Positions 18,074 to 27,006 of a DNA stretch of 64,000 nt are shown here, one piece after another; positions within the stretch are counted from its first letter, which is position 1, and every line of letters starts with the position of its first letter. Position numbers and translations under genes: made by a program. The notes beneath the pieces are model-generated. The model was not told the DNA's origin, did no database searches, and was given only the letters and a program-made list of their open reading frames with translations. The stretch is from the NCBI RefSeq assembly GCF_017603825.1, contig NZ_CP072014.1, positions 1,116,001 to 1,180,000 of the forward strand, given 5' to 3'. This DNA is from Arthrobacter crystallopoietes (GTDB lineage Bacteria; Actinomycetota; Actinomycetes; Actinomycetales; Micrococcaceae).

Positions 18074-18490
18074 ATGGCGCATCAGAATGATCCCGAAGTC
18101 ATCAGGCGGCTGCTGAGCACCCCGGCACGCTGGGCCGTGGTCGGCCTCTCCAACAACCCGCGCCGCGTGGCGCTGAGCGTGTCCCGATACATGATGGACC
18201 GGCTGGGCATGGAGATCATTCCGGTCAGCCTCAAGGGCGACGACGTCCACGGGCAAAAAGGGTACAAAAAGCTGGCGGAGATCCCGGGCGAGATCGACGT
18301 GGTGAACTGCTTTGTGAACTCGCAGAAGGTCGGCCCCGTGGTGGACCAGGCGATCGAGGTCGGGGCGAAGGCCGTATGGCTGCAGCTCGGCGTGATCGAC
18401 GAAGCCGCAGCGGAACGGGCCAAGGCCGCCGGGCTCGACGTCGTGATGGACACCTGCCCGAAGATCGAGGCGCCGTACCTCGGCTTGTAG
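18074..18490 (+). CDS. CoA-binding domain protein (YccU family), second copy
   Basis: A 138-residue Rossmann-fold protein, paralogous to the one at 6775-7275. WAVVGLSNNPRRVALSVSRY is the nucleotide-binding loop; VGAKAVWLQLGV and AGLDVVMDTCPKIE match the other copy, including the conserved Cys. The family is thought to bind CoA; its physiological role is unknown. The gene appears leaderless (TAGGCT six bases before ATG). It sits between the MetE-like gene and the SAM-IV-controlled flavoprotein operon. Confidence 0.82.
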   Translation: MAHQNDPEVIRRLLSTPARWAVVGLSNNPRRVALSVSRYMMDRLGMEIIPVSLKGDDVHGQKGYKKLAEIPGEIDVVNCFVNSQKVGPVVDQAIEVGAKAVWLQLGVIDEAAAERAKAAGLDVVMDTCPKIEAPYLGL

Positions 18491-18575
18491 CGGCGTGCAG
18501 CTGCGGCGGGCGGCTGCCCGATTCACATAACTTCATCTTTGTTTCGGGGAGCCCGGCTCCTCGGCATACTGAACT

Positions 18576-18700
18576 CCAAGATCAAGAGTCCCAACGACAA
18601 GCTCTGGCTGGTTGGGCGGCAACCCTCTCCCGTAGTGGGGTGCCCCAGATGAGGATCTGGCCGTGCACAAACCGTGTCCGGCAAGTACGGCCCCCTCCCG
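18576..18700 (+). ncRNA. SAM-IV-like riboswitch of the DszC-like operon
   Basis: CCAAGATC ... GATCTGG forms the basal stem. Inside are AGAGTCCCAACGACAAGCTC, TGGTTGGGCGGCAACC, CTCTCCCGTAGTGGGGTGCC and CCAGATGAG. This order (AGAGTC, CAACGACAAGC, GGCAACCCTC, GGGGTGCCCC) is typical of actinobacterial SAM-IV and differs from the S-box copies nearby. A downstream GGCCGT ... ACGGCC helix fits the extra 3' stem of the class. It lies ~70-110 bases before the ATG at 18769. Confidence 0.78.
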
Positions 18701-18768
18701 GCTGCGTCCCCTTCCTTTGGGTTGCTGCGCGCCGCAGGCAGGCGGGAGCCTCTGCCCAGGAGCACATC

Positions 18769-20010
18769 ATGACCTCCCCTGTTATCGAAAAGACCGCGCA
18801 CACCGTCCAGCGTTCGCCCTGGTCCGGACAAGCAAGCAAGGAAGAACTGGCCCACTGGCGCCAGATCGCCCAAGGAGTCGCGGCGGCCTTGAGCCCGGAC
18901 GTGCTGGAGCGCGACCGCCGGAACGAAGACCCCCACACCGAGGTGGAGTTGCTGCGCAATTCCGGCCTGATCAACCTCATCATTCCGCGCGAATGGGGCG
19001 GCGAGGGCGGTCACTGGGAAAGCGCGCTGCACGCCGTGCGGATCCTTAGCCGGGTAGATGCCTCCATTGGCCAGATCCTTGCCTACCACTACGCAAATCT
19101 GGGCGCAGTCGTTTTCTACGGCAGCCCGCAGGTGCAGGAGCTCTGGCTTCGCCGTTCGGCCCTGGGCCGCTGGTCCTGGGGTGACTCGGTCAACCCCGTC
19201 GACCCGAACCTGGAGCTCGTACCGGCAGGCGACGGCTACCGGCTCACCGGGGTCAAGCATTTCTCCACGGGGGCATCGGTGGGGGACGCCATCCTGGTTA
19301 ACGCCGTTGTCAACGGCGGCGCGGATAACGGGAAGTTCCTCGCCTTGGCGCTGGAACATGATCGCGAAGGTGTTCAGTTCCTCGGTGATTGGGACGCGCT
19401 CGGCCAGCGCCTCTCGGCCAGCGGCTCCGTAAAGTACGACGGCGTGCGCGTCACCTCGGCCGACATCATCGGCGAAGTGGGGGATGAGCCGTTCTCGACT
19501 TTGGTCACGCCGTACATCCAGCTGGCGTTCGGCAACCTCTATCTGGGCATCGCCGAAGGGGCGCTTGAGCGCGGCCGGCAGATCACCCTGGCCCGCAGGA
19601 ACTCCTGGTTCCTCAGTTCCGTGGAAACCTATGCCCAGGATCCGCTGACCCAGCGGGTGTACGGGGAACTCTCCTCGCGGATTGCCGCGGTCGAGGCGCT
19701 CGCCGACAAGATCGGTACGGAGTTCGATGGCGTCATTGCTCGCGGAAATGAACTGACCGCCGAAGAACGCACCCGCATCGCCATCAGCATCGCGCAACTG
19801 AAGGTTGTCTCCACCGAAGTGGGAGTCGAGGTGGCCAACAGGATCTTCGAGGTCACTGGCTCCTCCTCCGCAAAGACGGAAACCGGGCTAGACATCTTCT
19901 GGCGCAACGTCCGCACCCACACCCTGCACGACCCGGTGGACTACAAAAAGGTCGAGGTGGGCGCGAACTACCTGCTCGGCGAAGTTCAGCCCATCTCCCT
20001 CTACACCTAA
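18769..20010 (+). CDS. DszC/MsuC-like FMN-dependent monooxygenase (acyl-CoA dehydrogenase fold), copy 1
   Basis: A 413-residue cytosolic flavoprotein of the acyl-CoA dehydrogenase superfamily, DszC/SfnC/MsuC branch. It has an N-terminal helical domain (IIPREWGGEGGHWESALH near 65-82), a central beta domain (WSWGDSVNPVDPN, LTGVKHFSTGAS) and a C-terminal helical domain ending FWRNVRTHTLHDPVDYKK. The acyl-CoA dehydrogenase catalytic Glu is not evident. Family members use reduced FMN and O2 to oxidise sulfides, sulfones or sulfinates. The start is ATG 18769 with AGGAG; a longer frame passes through the riboswitch. It is first in an operon with a paralogue and an APC permease under a SAM-IV-like riboswitch. 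The exact substrate (methanesulfinate, dibenzothiophene-like or another) cannot be read from sequence. Confidence 0.8.
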   Translation: MTSPVIEKTAHTVQRSPWSGQASKEELAHWRQIAQGVAAALSPDVLERDRRNEDPHTEVELLRNSGLINLIIPREWGGEGGHWESALHAVRILSRVDASIGQILAYHYANLGAVVFYGSPQVQELWLRRSALGRWSWGDSVNPVDPNLELVPAGDGYRLTGVKHFSTGASVGDAILVNAVVNGGADNGKFLALALEHDREGVQFLGDWDALGQRLSASGSVKYDGVRVTSADIIGEVGDEPFSTLVTPYIQLAFGNLYLGIAEGALERGRQITLARRNSWFLSSVETYAQDPLTQRVYGELSSRIAAVEALADKIGTEFDGVIARGNELTAEERTRIAISIAQLKVVSTEVGVEVANRIFEVTGSSSAKTETGLDIFWRNVRTHTLHDPVDYKKVEVGANYLLGEVQPISLYT

Positions 20011-20039
20011 ACGATCCGAACGAGCCCCAGGAGCACATC

Positions 20040-21287
20040 ATGACCGAGAACGCATTCGCCAAGGCCGCAGCCAAGTACCGGCCGATCTTCGCCCGCATTG
20101 CCACCGGCGCACTGGACCGTGAACAGGCCAGGGAACTCCCGTTCGAGCAGATCGGTTGGCTGAAGGAAGCCGGCTTCGGCGCCGCCCGCATCCCTGCGGA
20201 ATTCGGCGGGGACGGCCTCAACTGGGAAGAATTCACCCAGCTGCTCATCGAGCTCGCGGCCGCCGACAGCAACATCCCGCAGGCCCTGCGCGCGCACATC
20301 GCCCTGACGGAGGAACACCTCTACCACCATCACCGCGAAGACCGCAGCGTCTGGCTGCAGCGCTTCGCCAACGGCCAGCTGGCCGGCAACGCGTGGACCG
20401 AGCCCGGCGCCGGCGGCACCGGAACTCTGCTCGACGAAGCCTCCGGCAAGCTGGTGCTGAACGGACGCAAGTTCTACACCACCGGCACCATCTTCGCCGA
20501 CTGGATCGACGTGACCGCCAAGCGTCCGGACGGTTCCGACGTCTCCGTCATCATCTCCACCAAGACCGCAGGCGTTGAGACCTTCGACGACTGGGACGGC
20601 TTCGGCCAGCGGCTGACGGGCAGCGGGACCACGGTGTTCACCGACGCCGAAGTGGACCCGGCCAACGTCGCTGCGTTTGCCGACCGCTTCCCCTACCAGA
20701 CGGCCCTCTACCAGCACATCCTGCTGGTCAGCCTGGCCGGCATCGCCAAGGCCGTGGTCACCGACGTCGCGGCGAACGTACGCGAGCGAAAGCGCGTCTT
20801 CGGCCACGGCAACGCCCCGCTGGTGCGCAACGACGCCCAGATTCTGCAGGTTGTCGGCGAAATCAGCGCCAAGGCCTACGCTGCGGAAGCCACCACCCTC
20901 CGCGTGGCCCAGAGCCTCGACCGGGTCTTCGCTTCAAGACTGGAAAACGACGACGCCGAAAAGGCGGCCAACATCGCCGTCGAACTTGAATCCGGCCAAG
21001 CGCAGATTGTGCTGAGCGCTCTGGTGCCCGACGCGGCGGGAGCCCTGTTCAATGTGCTGGGTGCATCCTCGACCAGCACGGGGAAAGCGCTGGACCGGCA
21101 CTGGCGCAACGCCCGTACCGTGGCGACGCACAACCCGTTCATCTACAAGTCGCGGATCGTCGGCGACTGGGAGGTCAACGCCACCGAACCGCCCTATGTC
21201 TGGACCATTGGTGTCGCCGGCGCCGATGCAGGCCGGGAAGCTACGGCCACGCGTGCCGAAGCCAACCATGTGGGAGCAGCGAAGTGA
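20040..21287 (+). CDS. DszC/SfnC-like FMN-dependent monooxygenase, copy 2
   Basis: A 415-residue paralogue of the preceding flavoprotein: FEQIGWLKEAGFGAARIPAE, WTEPGAGGTG, LNGRKFYTTGTIFADWID and the C-terminal ALDRHWRNARTVATHNPFIY typical of DszC/SfnC proteins. It probably oxidises a different organosulfur substrate or a product of copy 1, with FMNH2 supplied in trans. Its translation start (CCAGGAGCACATCATGACC) is identical to that of copy 1, which points to tandem duplication. It is followed by the permease with a 4-bp GTGA overlap. Confidence 0.8.
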   Translation: MTENAFAKAAAKYRPIFARIATGALDREQARELPFEQIGWLKEAGFGAARIPAEFGGDGLNWEEFTQLLIELAAADSNIPQALRAHIALTEEHLYHHHREDRSVWLQRFANGQLAGNAWTEPGAGGTGTLLDEASGKLVLNGRKFYTTGTIFADWIDVTAKRPDGSDVSVIISTKTAGVETFDDWDGFGQRLTGSGTTVFTDAEVDPANVAAFADRFPYQTALYQHILLVSLAGIAKAVVTDVAANVRERKRVFGHGNAPLVRNDAQILQVVGEISAKAYAAEATTLRVAQSLDRVFASRLENDDAEKAANIAVELESGQAQIVLSALVPDAAGALFNVLGASSTSTGKALDRHWRNARTVATHNPFIYKSRIVGDWEVNATEPPYVWTIGVAGADAGREATATRAEANHVGAAK

Positions 21288-22720
21288 GTTTTTCCAGCCC
21301 GCCGACGATTGTCCCGGAGACAAAGACAGACACTCCACGGTTGTCCGGCCGTCTTGGCGTTGCAAGCATCGTCTTGATCGTTGTAGCCGCCGCGTCGCCC
21401 CTCGGCGTCATCGGCGGCACCGTGCCGTTGGCCATAGCCGGCGGCAACGGGGCCGGGCTGCCATTCATTTATCTGCTGGCGACGGGCATCCTCCTGCTGT
21501 TCTCCGTCGGCTTCACCACGATGACGCCGCATGTTCCCACGGCCGGTGCGTTCTACAGTTACATTGAGCGGGGGCTGGGCCGACGCGCAGGCTTGGGTGG
21601 CGCGTTCGTGGCGCTGCTGTCCTACCTGGCCTTGGAAGCCGGGGTTTACGGGCTGTTCGCACCAGCCGTCGACGAAGTGGTGCGCGCCTACGGTGGACCG
21701 TCACTGCCCTGGTGGTTCTGGGCCGCCGCGGCCCTTGCAGCCGTGGCATGGCTGGGACACCGGAACATCGAAGTCTCAGGCAAAGTGCTGGCCGTCCTGC
21801 TGGTCGCCGAAGTCGTGATCGTCTTGGCGCTGGACGCCTTCATCGTCTTCGGCGGAGGTGGTCCGGAGGGCCTGTCAACGGGGTTCGTCACGCCGTCCAC
21901 AGTCCTGTCCGGCGCCCCGGGCATCGCGTTGCTGTTCGCCATCCTCAGCTTCATCGGCTTCGAGGCCACCGCGATTTTCCGTGATGAAGCCCGCGATCCG
22001 GATAAGACAATTCCCAAGGCCACCTATCTCGCCTTGATCATGGTGGGCGGCTTCTATGCCCTCTCTACATGGTTGCTCATCAGTGCCTGGGGAGACGGAA
22101 CGATCGTGCAAAAAGCCACGGACGCGCCTGGCACATTGTTGTCCGAAACGACCGCCCTCTACCTTGGGACAGCGGGGAGCCACATCGTCCAGGTGCTGCT
22201 GGCCACCAGCCTATTCGCCTGCATCCTGTCGTTCCACAACATCGGATCGCGCTACTTCTTCCAGCTGGCGGGACGGGACGTCTTTCCGCGGAAGCTCGCA
22301 GGGACACATGCCCGGCACAACTCGCCGCACCTGGCTTCCATGGCAGACAACGCGGTAGTGGCCCTGTTTCTGCTGGCCGCCGTTGTCGCTGGCTGGGATC
22401 CGATCGTGCAGTTCTACACGTGGTTTGCCGGTTTCGCCTCCCTCGGGATCATGGTCCTGATGACATTGACCAGTGTGGCGGTGCTCGTCTTCTTCCGGCG
22501 CCGGCAGGCAGCTGTGTCCGATTGGAAGCGCTCGGTCGCCCCGGCGCTCGGATTCGTGGGGCTCCTGGCAATTCTGGCGCTGATCCTGCAGAATCTGCCG
22601 TCGCTGGTCGGTAACAGCACCGCACTGGCGGTCGCCGTCGTCGTTCTCATCCTGGTCTGCTTTGCTGCCGGTGCCGTCATCGCTTCGAGGCACCGGAGTG
22701 GACAAAAAGCGGCCAGGTGA
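21284..22720 (+). CDS. APC-family permease of the organosulfur operon
   Basis: A 478-residue membrane protein with about twelve hydrophobic helices. The APC hallmark is GLPFIYLLATGILLLFSVGF in helices 1-2 and FIGFEATAIFRDEARDPDKT in helix 6 and its loop. The GTG start overlaps the stop of the second DszC-like gene by 4 bp, so it is co-translated and under SAM-IV-like control. APC permeases usually carry amino acids or amines. Here the partner genes suggest uptake of an organosulfur compound such as a sulfur-containing amino acid or its oxide (inference). Confidence 0.82.
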   Translation: MSFSSPPTIVPETKTDTPRLSGRLGVASIVLIVVAAASPLGVIGGTVPLAIAGGNGAGLPFIYLLATGILLLFSVGFTTMTPHVPTAGAFYSYIERGLGRRAGLGGAFVALLSYLALEAGVYGLFAPAVDEVVRAYGGPSLPWWFWAAAALAAVAWLGHRNIEVSGKVLAVLLVAEVVIVLALDAFIVFGGGGPEGLSTGFVTPSTVLSGAPGIALLFAILSFIGFEATAIFRDEARDPDKTIPKATYLALIMVGGFYALSTWLLISAWGDGTIVQKATDAPGTLLSETTALYLGTAGSHIVQVLLATSLFACILSFHNIGSRYFFQLAGRDVFPRKLAGTHARHNSPHLASMADNAVVALFLLAAVVAGWDPIVQFYTWFAGFASLGIMVLMTLTSVAVLVFFRRRQAAVSDWKRSVAPALGFVGLLAILALILQNLPSLVGNSTALAVAVVVLILVCFAAGAVIASRHRSGQKAAR

Positions 22721-22781
22721 TTACCCGGTGTGACGTATTGATTTCGCCCCCGCCGCCGTACTGCGGTGGAATGGTCAAGTA

Positions 22782-22868
22782 ACCATCCAGAGCGGCTGAG
22801 AGACCTGGCTCGTTGACGCCGCAGCAACCCCCTCTTTGAGGAAGGTGCTACCGCCAGGACCGATGGAG
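22782..22868 (+). ncRNA. SAM-I riboswitch of the DszA/NtaA-like gene
   Basis: CCATCCAGAGCGGCTGAGAG, ACCTGGCTCGTTGACGCCGC, AGCAACC, a short variable arm, GGTGCTACCGCCAGGACC and closing GATGG. This is the most compact S-box in the window. The gene's ATG lies 90 bases downstream with its own Shine-Dalgarno, so control may act on transcription or through the leader. Confidence 0.93.
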
Positions 22869-22955
22869 AAGTTTGATCTCTCGTTGGTTCGCAGCAGGCA
22901 GATGCCGCTGTCGATCGCCGGCGCGGGCTCTTCTCTTCAAGAAAAGGAGCCTGAC

Positions 22956-24362
22956 ATGACACTCAACCAACCGCAGCGCCATATCCGCTTCAACGCCTTC
23001 GACATGAACTGCGTTGGACACCAATCGCCCGGTCTGTGGCGCCATCCCCAGGACAAGTCCGCCGACTACAAGACCATCGGCTACTGGACGCACCTGGCGA
23101 AGGTGCTGGAAGAGGGCCTCTTCGACGGCCTCTTCATCGCCGATGTGCTGGGCACCTACGACGTGTTCGGCGGCTCCAACGAAGTGACGCTCCGTGCGGG
23201 TACCCAGGTCCCGGTCAATGATCCGTTCATGCTGGTTTCCGCCATGGCCGCCGTGACCGAGAACCTCGGTTTCGGCGTCACCGCGGGGACCGCCTATGAG
23301 CACCCGTACCCCTTCGCCCGCCGGCTGGCCACGCTGGACCATCTGACCAACGGCCGCGTCGGCTGGAACGTAGTCACCGGCTATCTGCCCTCGGCCGCGC
23401 GCAACATGGGCCAGACGGACCAGATGGAGCACGACGAGCGGTACGCCCACGCCGACGAATATCTCGAGGTCATTTACAAGCTGCTTGAAGGTTCCTGGGA
23501 AGAAGACGCCGTGGTCAAGGACCGGGAGGCCGGTGTCTTTGTGGATCCGGCCAAGGTGCACGAGATCGGCCACGAGGGCAAGTACTTCAAGGTCCCCGGC
23601 ATTGCCATTACCGAGCCGAGCCCGCAGCGCACCCCGGTGATCTTCCAGGCCGGCGCGTCCAAGCGCGGAACCGAGTTCGCGGCAACGAATGCCGAAGCCG
23701 TTTTCGTCACGTGCCCGACCAAGGAAATGCTGGCCGCTTCGGTCAAGAAGATCCGCGACGCGGTGGAGGCAGCAGGCCGCGGCCGTTACGACGTCCGCAT
23801 CTACGCGATGCAGACCGTTGTGACCGGTCCGGACAACGCCACCGCGCAGGCCAAGTTCGAGGACTACAAGTCCTACGCCGACGTCAACGGTGCGCTGGCC
23901 CTGATCTCGGGCTGGATGGGTGTGGACCTGTCCAGCTATGGGCCGGACGATGTGATCGGCGAGAACGTGAAGTCCAACGCCATCCAGTCCTCCGTGGAGA
24001 CGTTCCAGAAGGCCTCGGGCGACGACGGCAAGCCGTGGACCATCCGGCAGCTGGCCGAATGGGTCGGCGTCGGCGGTTTTGGCCCGATCACCGTGGGTTC
24101 CGGCGAAGAAGTTGCCAAGAAGCTCATTGAGTGGGTGGACGAGACCGATGTGGACGGCTTCAACCTGGCCTACGCCATCACGCCGGGCACCTTTGAGGAC
24201 ATCGTCGAATTCGTCGTGCCGGAACTGCAGAAGCGCGGCGCCTACCCGACCAAGTACGCGGAAGGAACGCTGCGCAACAAACTGTTCGGCAAGGGTGACC
24301 GGCTGCCTGAGCAGCACCGAGGTGCCGGCTACCGCCTCGGCGCAGCCGTCGCCGCGTCCTGA
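22956..24362 (+). CDS. NtaA/SnaA/DszA-family FMNH2-dependent monooxygenase
   Basis: A 468-residue luciferase-like monooxygenase of the NtaA/SnaA/DszA(SoxA) branch: KVLEEGLFDGLFIADVLG, VTAGTAYEHPYPFARRLATL, LTNGRVGWNVVTGYL, EHDERYAHADEYLEV and TPVIFQAGASKRGTEFA. DszA cleaves the C-S bond of dibenzothiophene sulfone, while NtaA acts on nitrilotriacetate. The SAM-I riboswitch upstream favours an organosulfur substrate. The start is ATG 22956 after AAAGGAG; the in-frame extension back into the riboswitch looks non-coding. Monocistronic. No flavin reductase gene accompanies it. Confidence 0.82.
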   Translation: MTLNQPQRHIRFNAFDMNCVGHQSPGLWRHPQDKSADYKTIGYWTHLAKVLEEGLFDGLFIADVLGTYDVFGGSNEVTLRAGTQVPVNDPFMLVSAMAAVTENLGFGVTAGTAYEHPYPFARRLATLDHLTNGRVGWNVVTGYLPSAARNMGQTDQMEHDERYAHADEYLEVIYKLLEGSWEEDAVVKDREAGVFVDPAKVHEIGHEGKYFKVPGIAITEPSPQRTPVIFQAGASKRGTEFAATNAEAVFVTCPTKEMLAASVKKIRDAVEAAGRGRYDVRIYAMQTVVTGPDNATAQAKFEDYKSYADVNGALALISGWMGVDLSSYGPDDVIGENVKSNAIQSSVETFQKASGDDGKPWTIRQLAEWVGVGGFGPITVGSGEEVAKKLIEWVDETDVDGFNLAYAITPGTFEDIVEFVVPELQKRGAYPTKYAEGTLRNKLFGKGDRLPEQHRGAGYRLGAAVAAS

Positions 24363-24431
24363 CGCGGGCCAAACTGACGCAGACCAAGGCGGCTGGAGAA
24401 AACCGATCCGCATAGGCCCGGCCCGTGCCCG

Positions 24432-25271
24432 CTACATTTTGCCGTAGCGGGCACGGGCGCCCAGGTACAGTCCGTAGCAAATGAGGCCGAGGGCCACCAC
24501 AATCAGCGCGGCGTCGCCGAAGGGCTGTTCTTTCAGCGCCTTCAATGCGCCGTCGAGGCCCTTGGCTTCCTGGGGATCCTGCTGGAACGCTGCAACCGAG
24601 AACAGGATGCCGAGCACCAGCAGTGCGGCACCCTTGCCCACGTAGCCGAAAGAACCGGCCCAGCTGATGCCGATCCTCGCGCCGCCCGGCGGCAGGGATT
24701 TCAGATCGTCCAGGAACTTCTGCGTAATGCCCTTGTAGATGTAAAAGACTCCGGCGATGGCTATGCCGGCGCCGATCAGGAACAGAACCAGCGTTCCGCC
24801 GGGAAACGCCATCAATTGCGCGCTGGCGTCCTGTGAGGATTGACTGCTGTCGCTCTTGCCGCCAAGGGCATAGATGCCGAACGTGAAACCGATGGCGGCG
24901 AAGACGATTGCCAGACCGGCTGCCTTGAACCGTTTGCCCCACTTCTTTTTGGTTTCCAACCCGCGGTAGCCGAATGCGGCGTCGGCTAGTTGCCAGAGCG
25001 CCAAGGCGGCGCAGGCGATGAGCCCGGCCCAGAGCAGGAAAACTCCTCCCGGTGTGCTGGCCAGCTGGGAGATCGCACCGGCCTGGTCTGCTTCCCCCGA
25101 TGCCCCGAGGCCCAGCCGAAAGGCAATATAGCCGATCAGCAGATGCATCAACCCGTTGGCGGCCCAGCCAAAGCGCGCCACCACTTCCAAAGTCTTCGAC
25201 TCGGAGGCTTCCTCCGCGCCGTCTTTCGCCCTTTTCGCCTGGTGCTTCGCCTTCTCCACTCCGCCGCTCAT
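24432..25271 (-). CDS. DUF1206 membrane protein
   Basis: A 279-residue integral membrane protein with three tandem DUF1206 units, each of two hydrophobic helices: FGWAANGLMHLLIGYIAF, LAIVFAAIGFTFGIYALGG and FGYVGKGAALLVLGILFS. Function unknown; the family is widespread in actinobacteria and cyanobacteria. ATG 25271 is chosen because GGAGGT precedes it; the longer frame upstream overlaps the divergent MmcQ-like gene. The N-terminus is a charged cytosolic helix (KAKHQAKRAKDGAEEAS). Confidence 0.85.
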   Translation of the reverse strand: MSGGVEKAKHQAKRAKDGAEEASESKTLEVVARFGWAANGLMHLLIGYIAFRLGLGASGEADQAGAISQLASTPGGVFLLWAGLIACAALALWQLADAAFGYRGLETKKKWGKRFKAAGLAIVFAAIGFTFGIYALGGKSDSSQSSQDASAQLMAFPGGTLVLFLIGAGIAIAGVFYIYKGITQKFLDDLKSLPPGGARIGISWAGSFGYVGKGAALLVLGILFSVAAFQQDPQEAKGLDGALKALKEQPFGDAALIVVALGLICYGLYLGARARYGKM

Positions 25272-25442
25272 GCGCCGCACCTCCGCCTGCCTCGCGTTGC
25301 CAAAGGGCAACGCGCCCCCAACAGGGCGTGCCGCCGTCGTACTCTTGTCAACCATCCTCCCATCAAAGACTTGGACCGGACTTGGAAAGCCGGACTTCTC
25401 CATAGGCGGTCCGTCAATCTTCCTGACCCCGGCCGCCGGCGG

Positions 25443-25448
25443 TAGGCT
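25443..25448 (+). promoter_or_regulatory. -10 element for a leaderless transcript
   Basis: TAGGCT seven bases before the GTG start at 25456, with no Shine-Dalgarno. Confidence 0.6.
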
Positions 25449-25455
25449 CGATGGG

Positions 25456-25848
25456 GTGGACGGATCAACGCTGCGCGGCATGTGCCTGGACCTGCCGGGC
25501 GCCTTCGAGGACTTTCCCTTCGGGCCCGAGGCCTCGGTGTTCAAAGTGCGCGCCCGCAGCGGCCCCGCGAAGATGTTTGCGCTCTCGGACCTGGGCGCGG
25601 ACCCGCTGAGCATCAGTCTCAAGTGCGAACCGGCGCTGGCCGAGCAGCTGCGCGCCGCCCATCCGGAGATCACCGGCGCGTACCACATGAACAAAACGCA
25701 CTGGAATGGCGTCCGCTGCGACGGCGACCTGCCGGATGACATGATCCGCGACATGATCGAGGACTCCTATGACCTGGTGGTGGCAGGTATGCCCCGCCGT
25801 GACCGGGAATCCCTGGGCTGGACCAGACTCGCGCGGGAGGAAGCGTGA
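25456..25848 (+). CDS. MmcQ/YjbR family protein
   Basis: A 130-residue single-domain protein of the MmcQ/YjbR fold (MCLDLPGAFEDFPFGPE, FALSDLGADPLSISLKCEP, YHMNKTHWNGVRCDG, YDLVVAGMPRR). The family has a DNA-binding-like fold but no firm function. The start is GTG 25456, apparently leaderless. Its stop overlaps the next gene's GTG by 4 bp, so the two are coupled. Confidence 0.82.
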   Translation: MDGSTLRGMCLDLPGAFEDFPFGPEASVFKVRARSGPAKMFALSDLGADPLSISLKCEPALAEQLRAAHPEITGAYHMNKTHWNGVRCDGDLPDDMIRDMIEDSYDLVVAGMPRRDRESLGWTRLAREEA

Positions 25849-26387
25849 TCTCCCAGGACCTGCTCGATGAACTGTGGGACTTCTCGGATCCGAAGGGGTC
25901 GGAACAGCGGCTGCGGGCGGCGGACACCAACAGGTTTGCGCTGCGTACCGACCGCAACGAGCTGGCCACCCAGATCGCCCGGGCCCTCGGGATGCAGTCC
26001 CGGTTCGCGGAAGCGCTGCACCTGCTGGAGCGGATTGACGACGGCGAACCGGTGGTCCTGGCCCGGATCCTGCTGGAACGCGGAAGGATCCTGAACGCAA
26101 GCGGACACCGGGCGGAGGCCGTGGGCCTGTTCGAAGACGCAGCGCACTTGGCCGCCGAGATCGGACAGGACTTCATCGCCGTGGACGCCATGCGGATGGT
26201 CGGTCAGGCGGACCCCTCGCTGGCCGAGGAATGGGCGGAAAGCGGGCTGGCAGTGATCGCCCGCAGCCAGGATGCGCGGCTGGAACGCTGGGCCAGGGAC
26301 TTCCACACGGATCTGGGTGATGCAATGTACGACGGCGGTGCTGGCCAAGGTGCGCCCGGCCGCTCCCAGCAGCGTCGGGACAGCTGA
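25845..26387 (+). CDS. TPR-like hypothetical protein
   Basis: A 180-residue cytosolic, helix-rich protein. ATQIARALGMQSRFAEALHL and ARILLERGRILNASGHRAEA look like two tetratricopeptide-type helical hairpins (~42-110). No catalytic motif is seen. The GTG start overlaps the MmcQ-like stop, and the next gene starts two bases after its stop, so all three appear co-transcribed. Function unknown. Confidence 0.65.
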   Translation: MISQDLLDELWDFSDPKGSEQRLRAADTNRFALRTDRNELATQIARALGMQSRFAEALHLLERIDDGEPVVLARILLERGRILNASGHRAEAVGLFEDAAHLAAEIGQDFIAVDAMRMVGQADPSLAEEWAESGLAVIARSQDARLERWARDFHTDLGDAMYDGGAGQGAPGRSQQRRDS

Positions 26388-26389
26388 CA

Positions 26390-26941
26390 ATGACGATGAA
26401 GGACGACAGGTTCGACGTGGATGCAGAACTGACCTACCCCGAGCACGGCTGGACGCAGAGCAGCCGAGCGCCAGGGGGCTACCGGATTGCCCGGCATCGT
26501 GTGGCCGTGGGCGCGGGACAGGACGCGTTCAACCGGCTGGCTGAGGGCATTCTGGGGTGGGAGCTGCACCGGCTGGCCGGGCTCAGCGTCAGGGCCGAGG
26601 CTCCCCGGGCAGCGGCGGACGTTCAAGTGGTGCCCGGCTTCGGTTTCGGGAAATTGCGGCTGGCGGCGCCGTGCAGGGTTGTCTGGGTAGAGGAAGGCAC
26701 CACACGTGCCGGGTTTGGCTACGGTACATTGCCCGGCCATCCGGAAACGGGAGAAGAGAGTTTCGTGGCGGTGCTCGACCCGGACGGCCAGGTGTATTTC
26801 GAGTTGTTCGCCTTCAGCCGGCACTCTAACTGGTTCTACAAGCTCGGCGGAGCGGTTGCCTCGGCCTGCCAGCGATTGGTCACCGGCCGGTATCTGGCAG
26901 CGGCACGAAAACTGGCTTCCGGCATGTCGAAGGATGCGTGA
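26390..26941 (+). CDS. DUF1990 family protein
   Basis: A 183-residue protein of the DUF1990 family (LTYPEHGWTQ, FNRLAEGILGWELHRLAG, RVVWVEEGTTRAGFGYGTLPGHPETGEE, and a C-terminal FSRHSNWFYKLGG). Conserved in actinobacteria, function unknown. ATG 26390 is two bases after the preceding stop. Confidence 0.8.
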   Translation: MTMKDDRFDVDAELTYPEHGWTQSSRAPGGYRIARHRVAVGAGQDAFNRLAEGILGWELHRLAGLSVRAEAPRAAADVQVVPGFGFGKLRLAAPCRVVWVEEGTTRAGFGYGTLPGHPETGEESFVAVLDPDGQVYFELFAFSRHSNWFYKLGGAVASACQRLVTGRYLAAARKLASGMSKDA

Positions 26942-27006
26942 AAGGATGAAAGGACAGTTCTGATCGGAGCCGTGGCCGGCTTCGCCCAACAGGAAGGCAA
27001 CAATCC

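Noticed and set aside
18376-18768. An extended N-terminus for the first DszC-like protein
   Set aside because: The stretch covers the end of the CoA-binding gene and the riboswitch; AGGAG fixes the ATG at 18769.
25271-25754. An extended N-terminus for the DUF1206 protein
   Set aside because: The upstream part overlaps the divergent MmcQ-like gene and lacks family similarity; GGAGGT supports ATG 25271.
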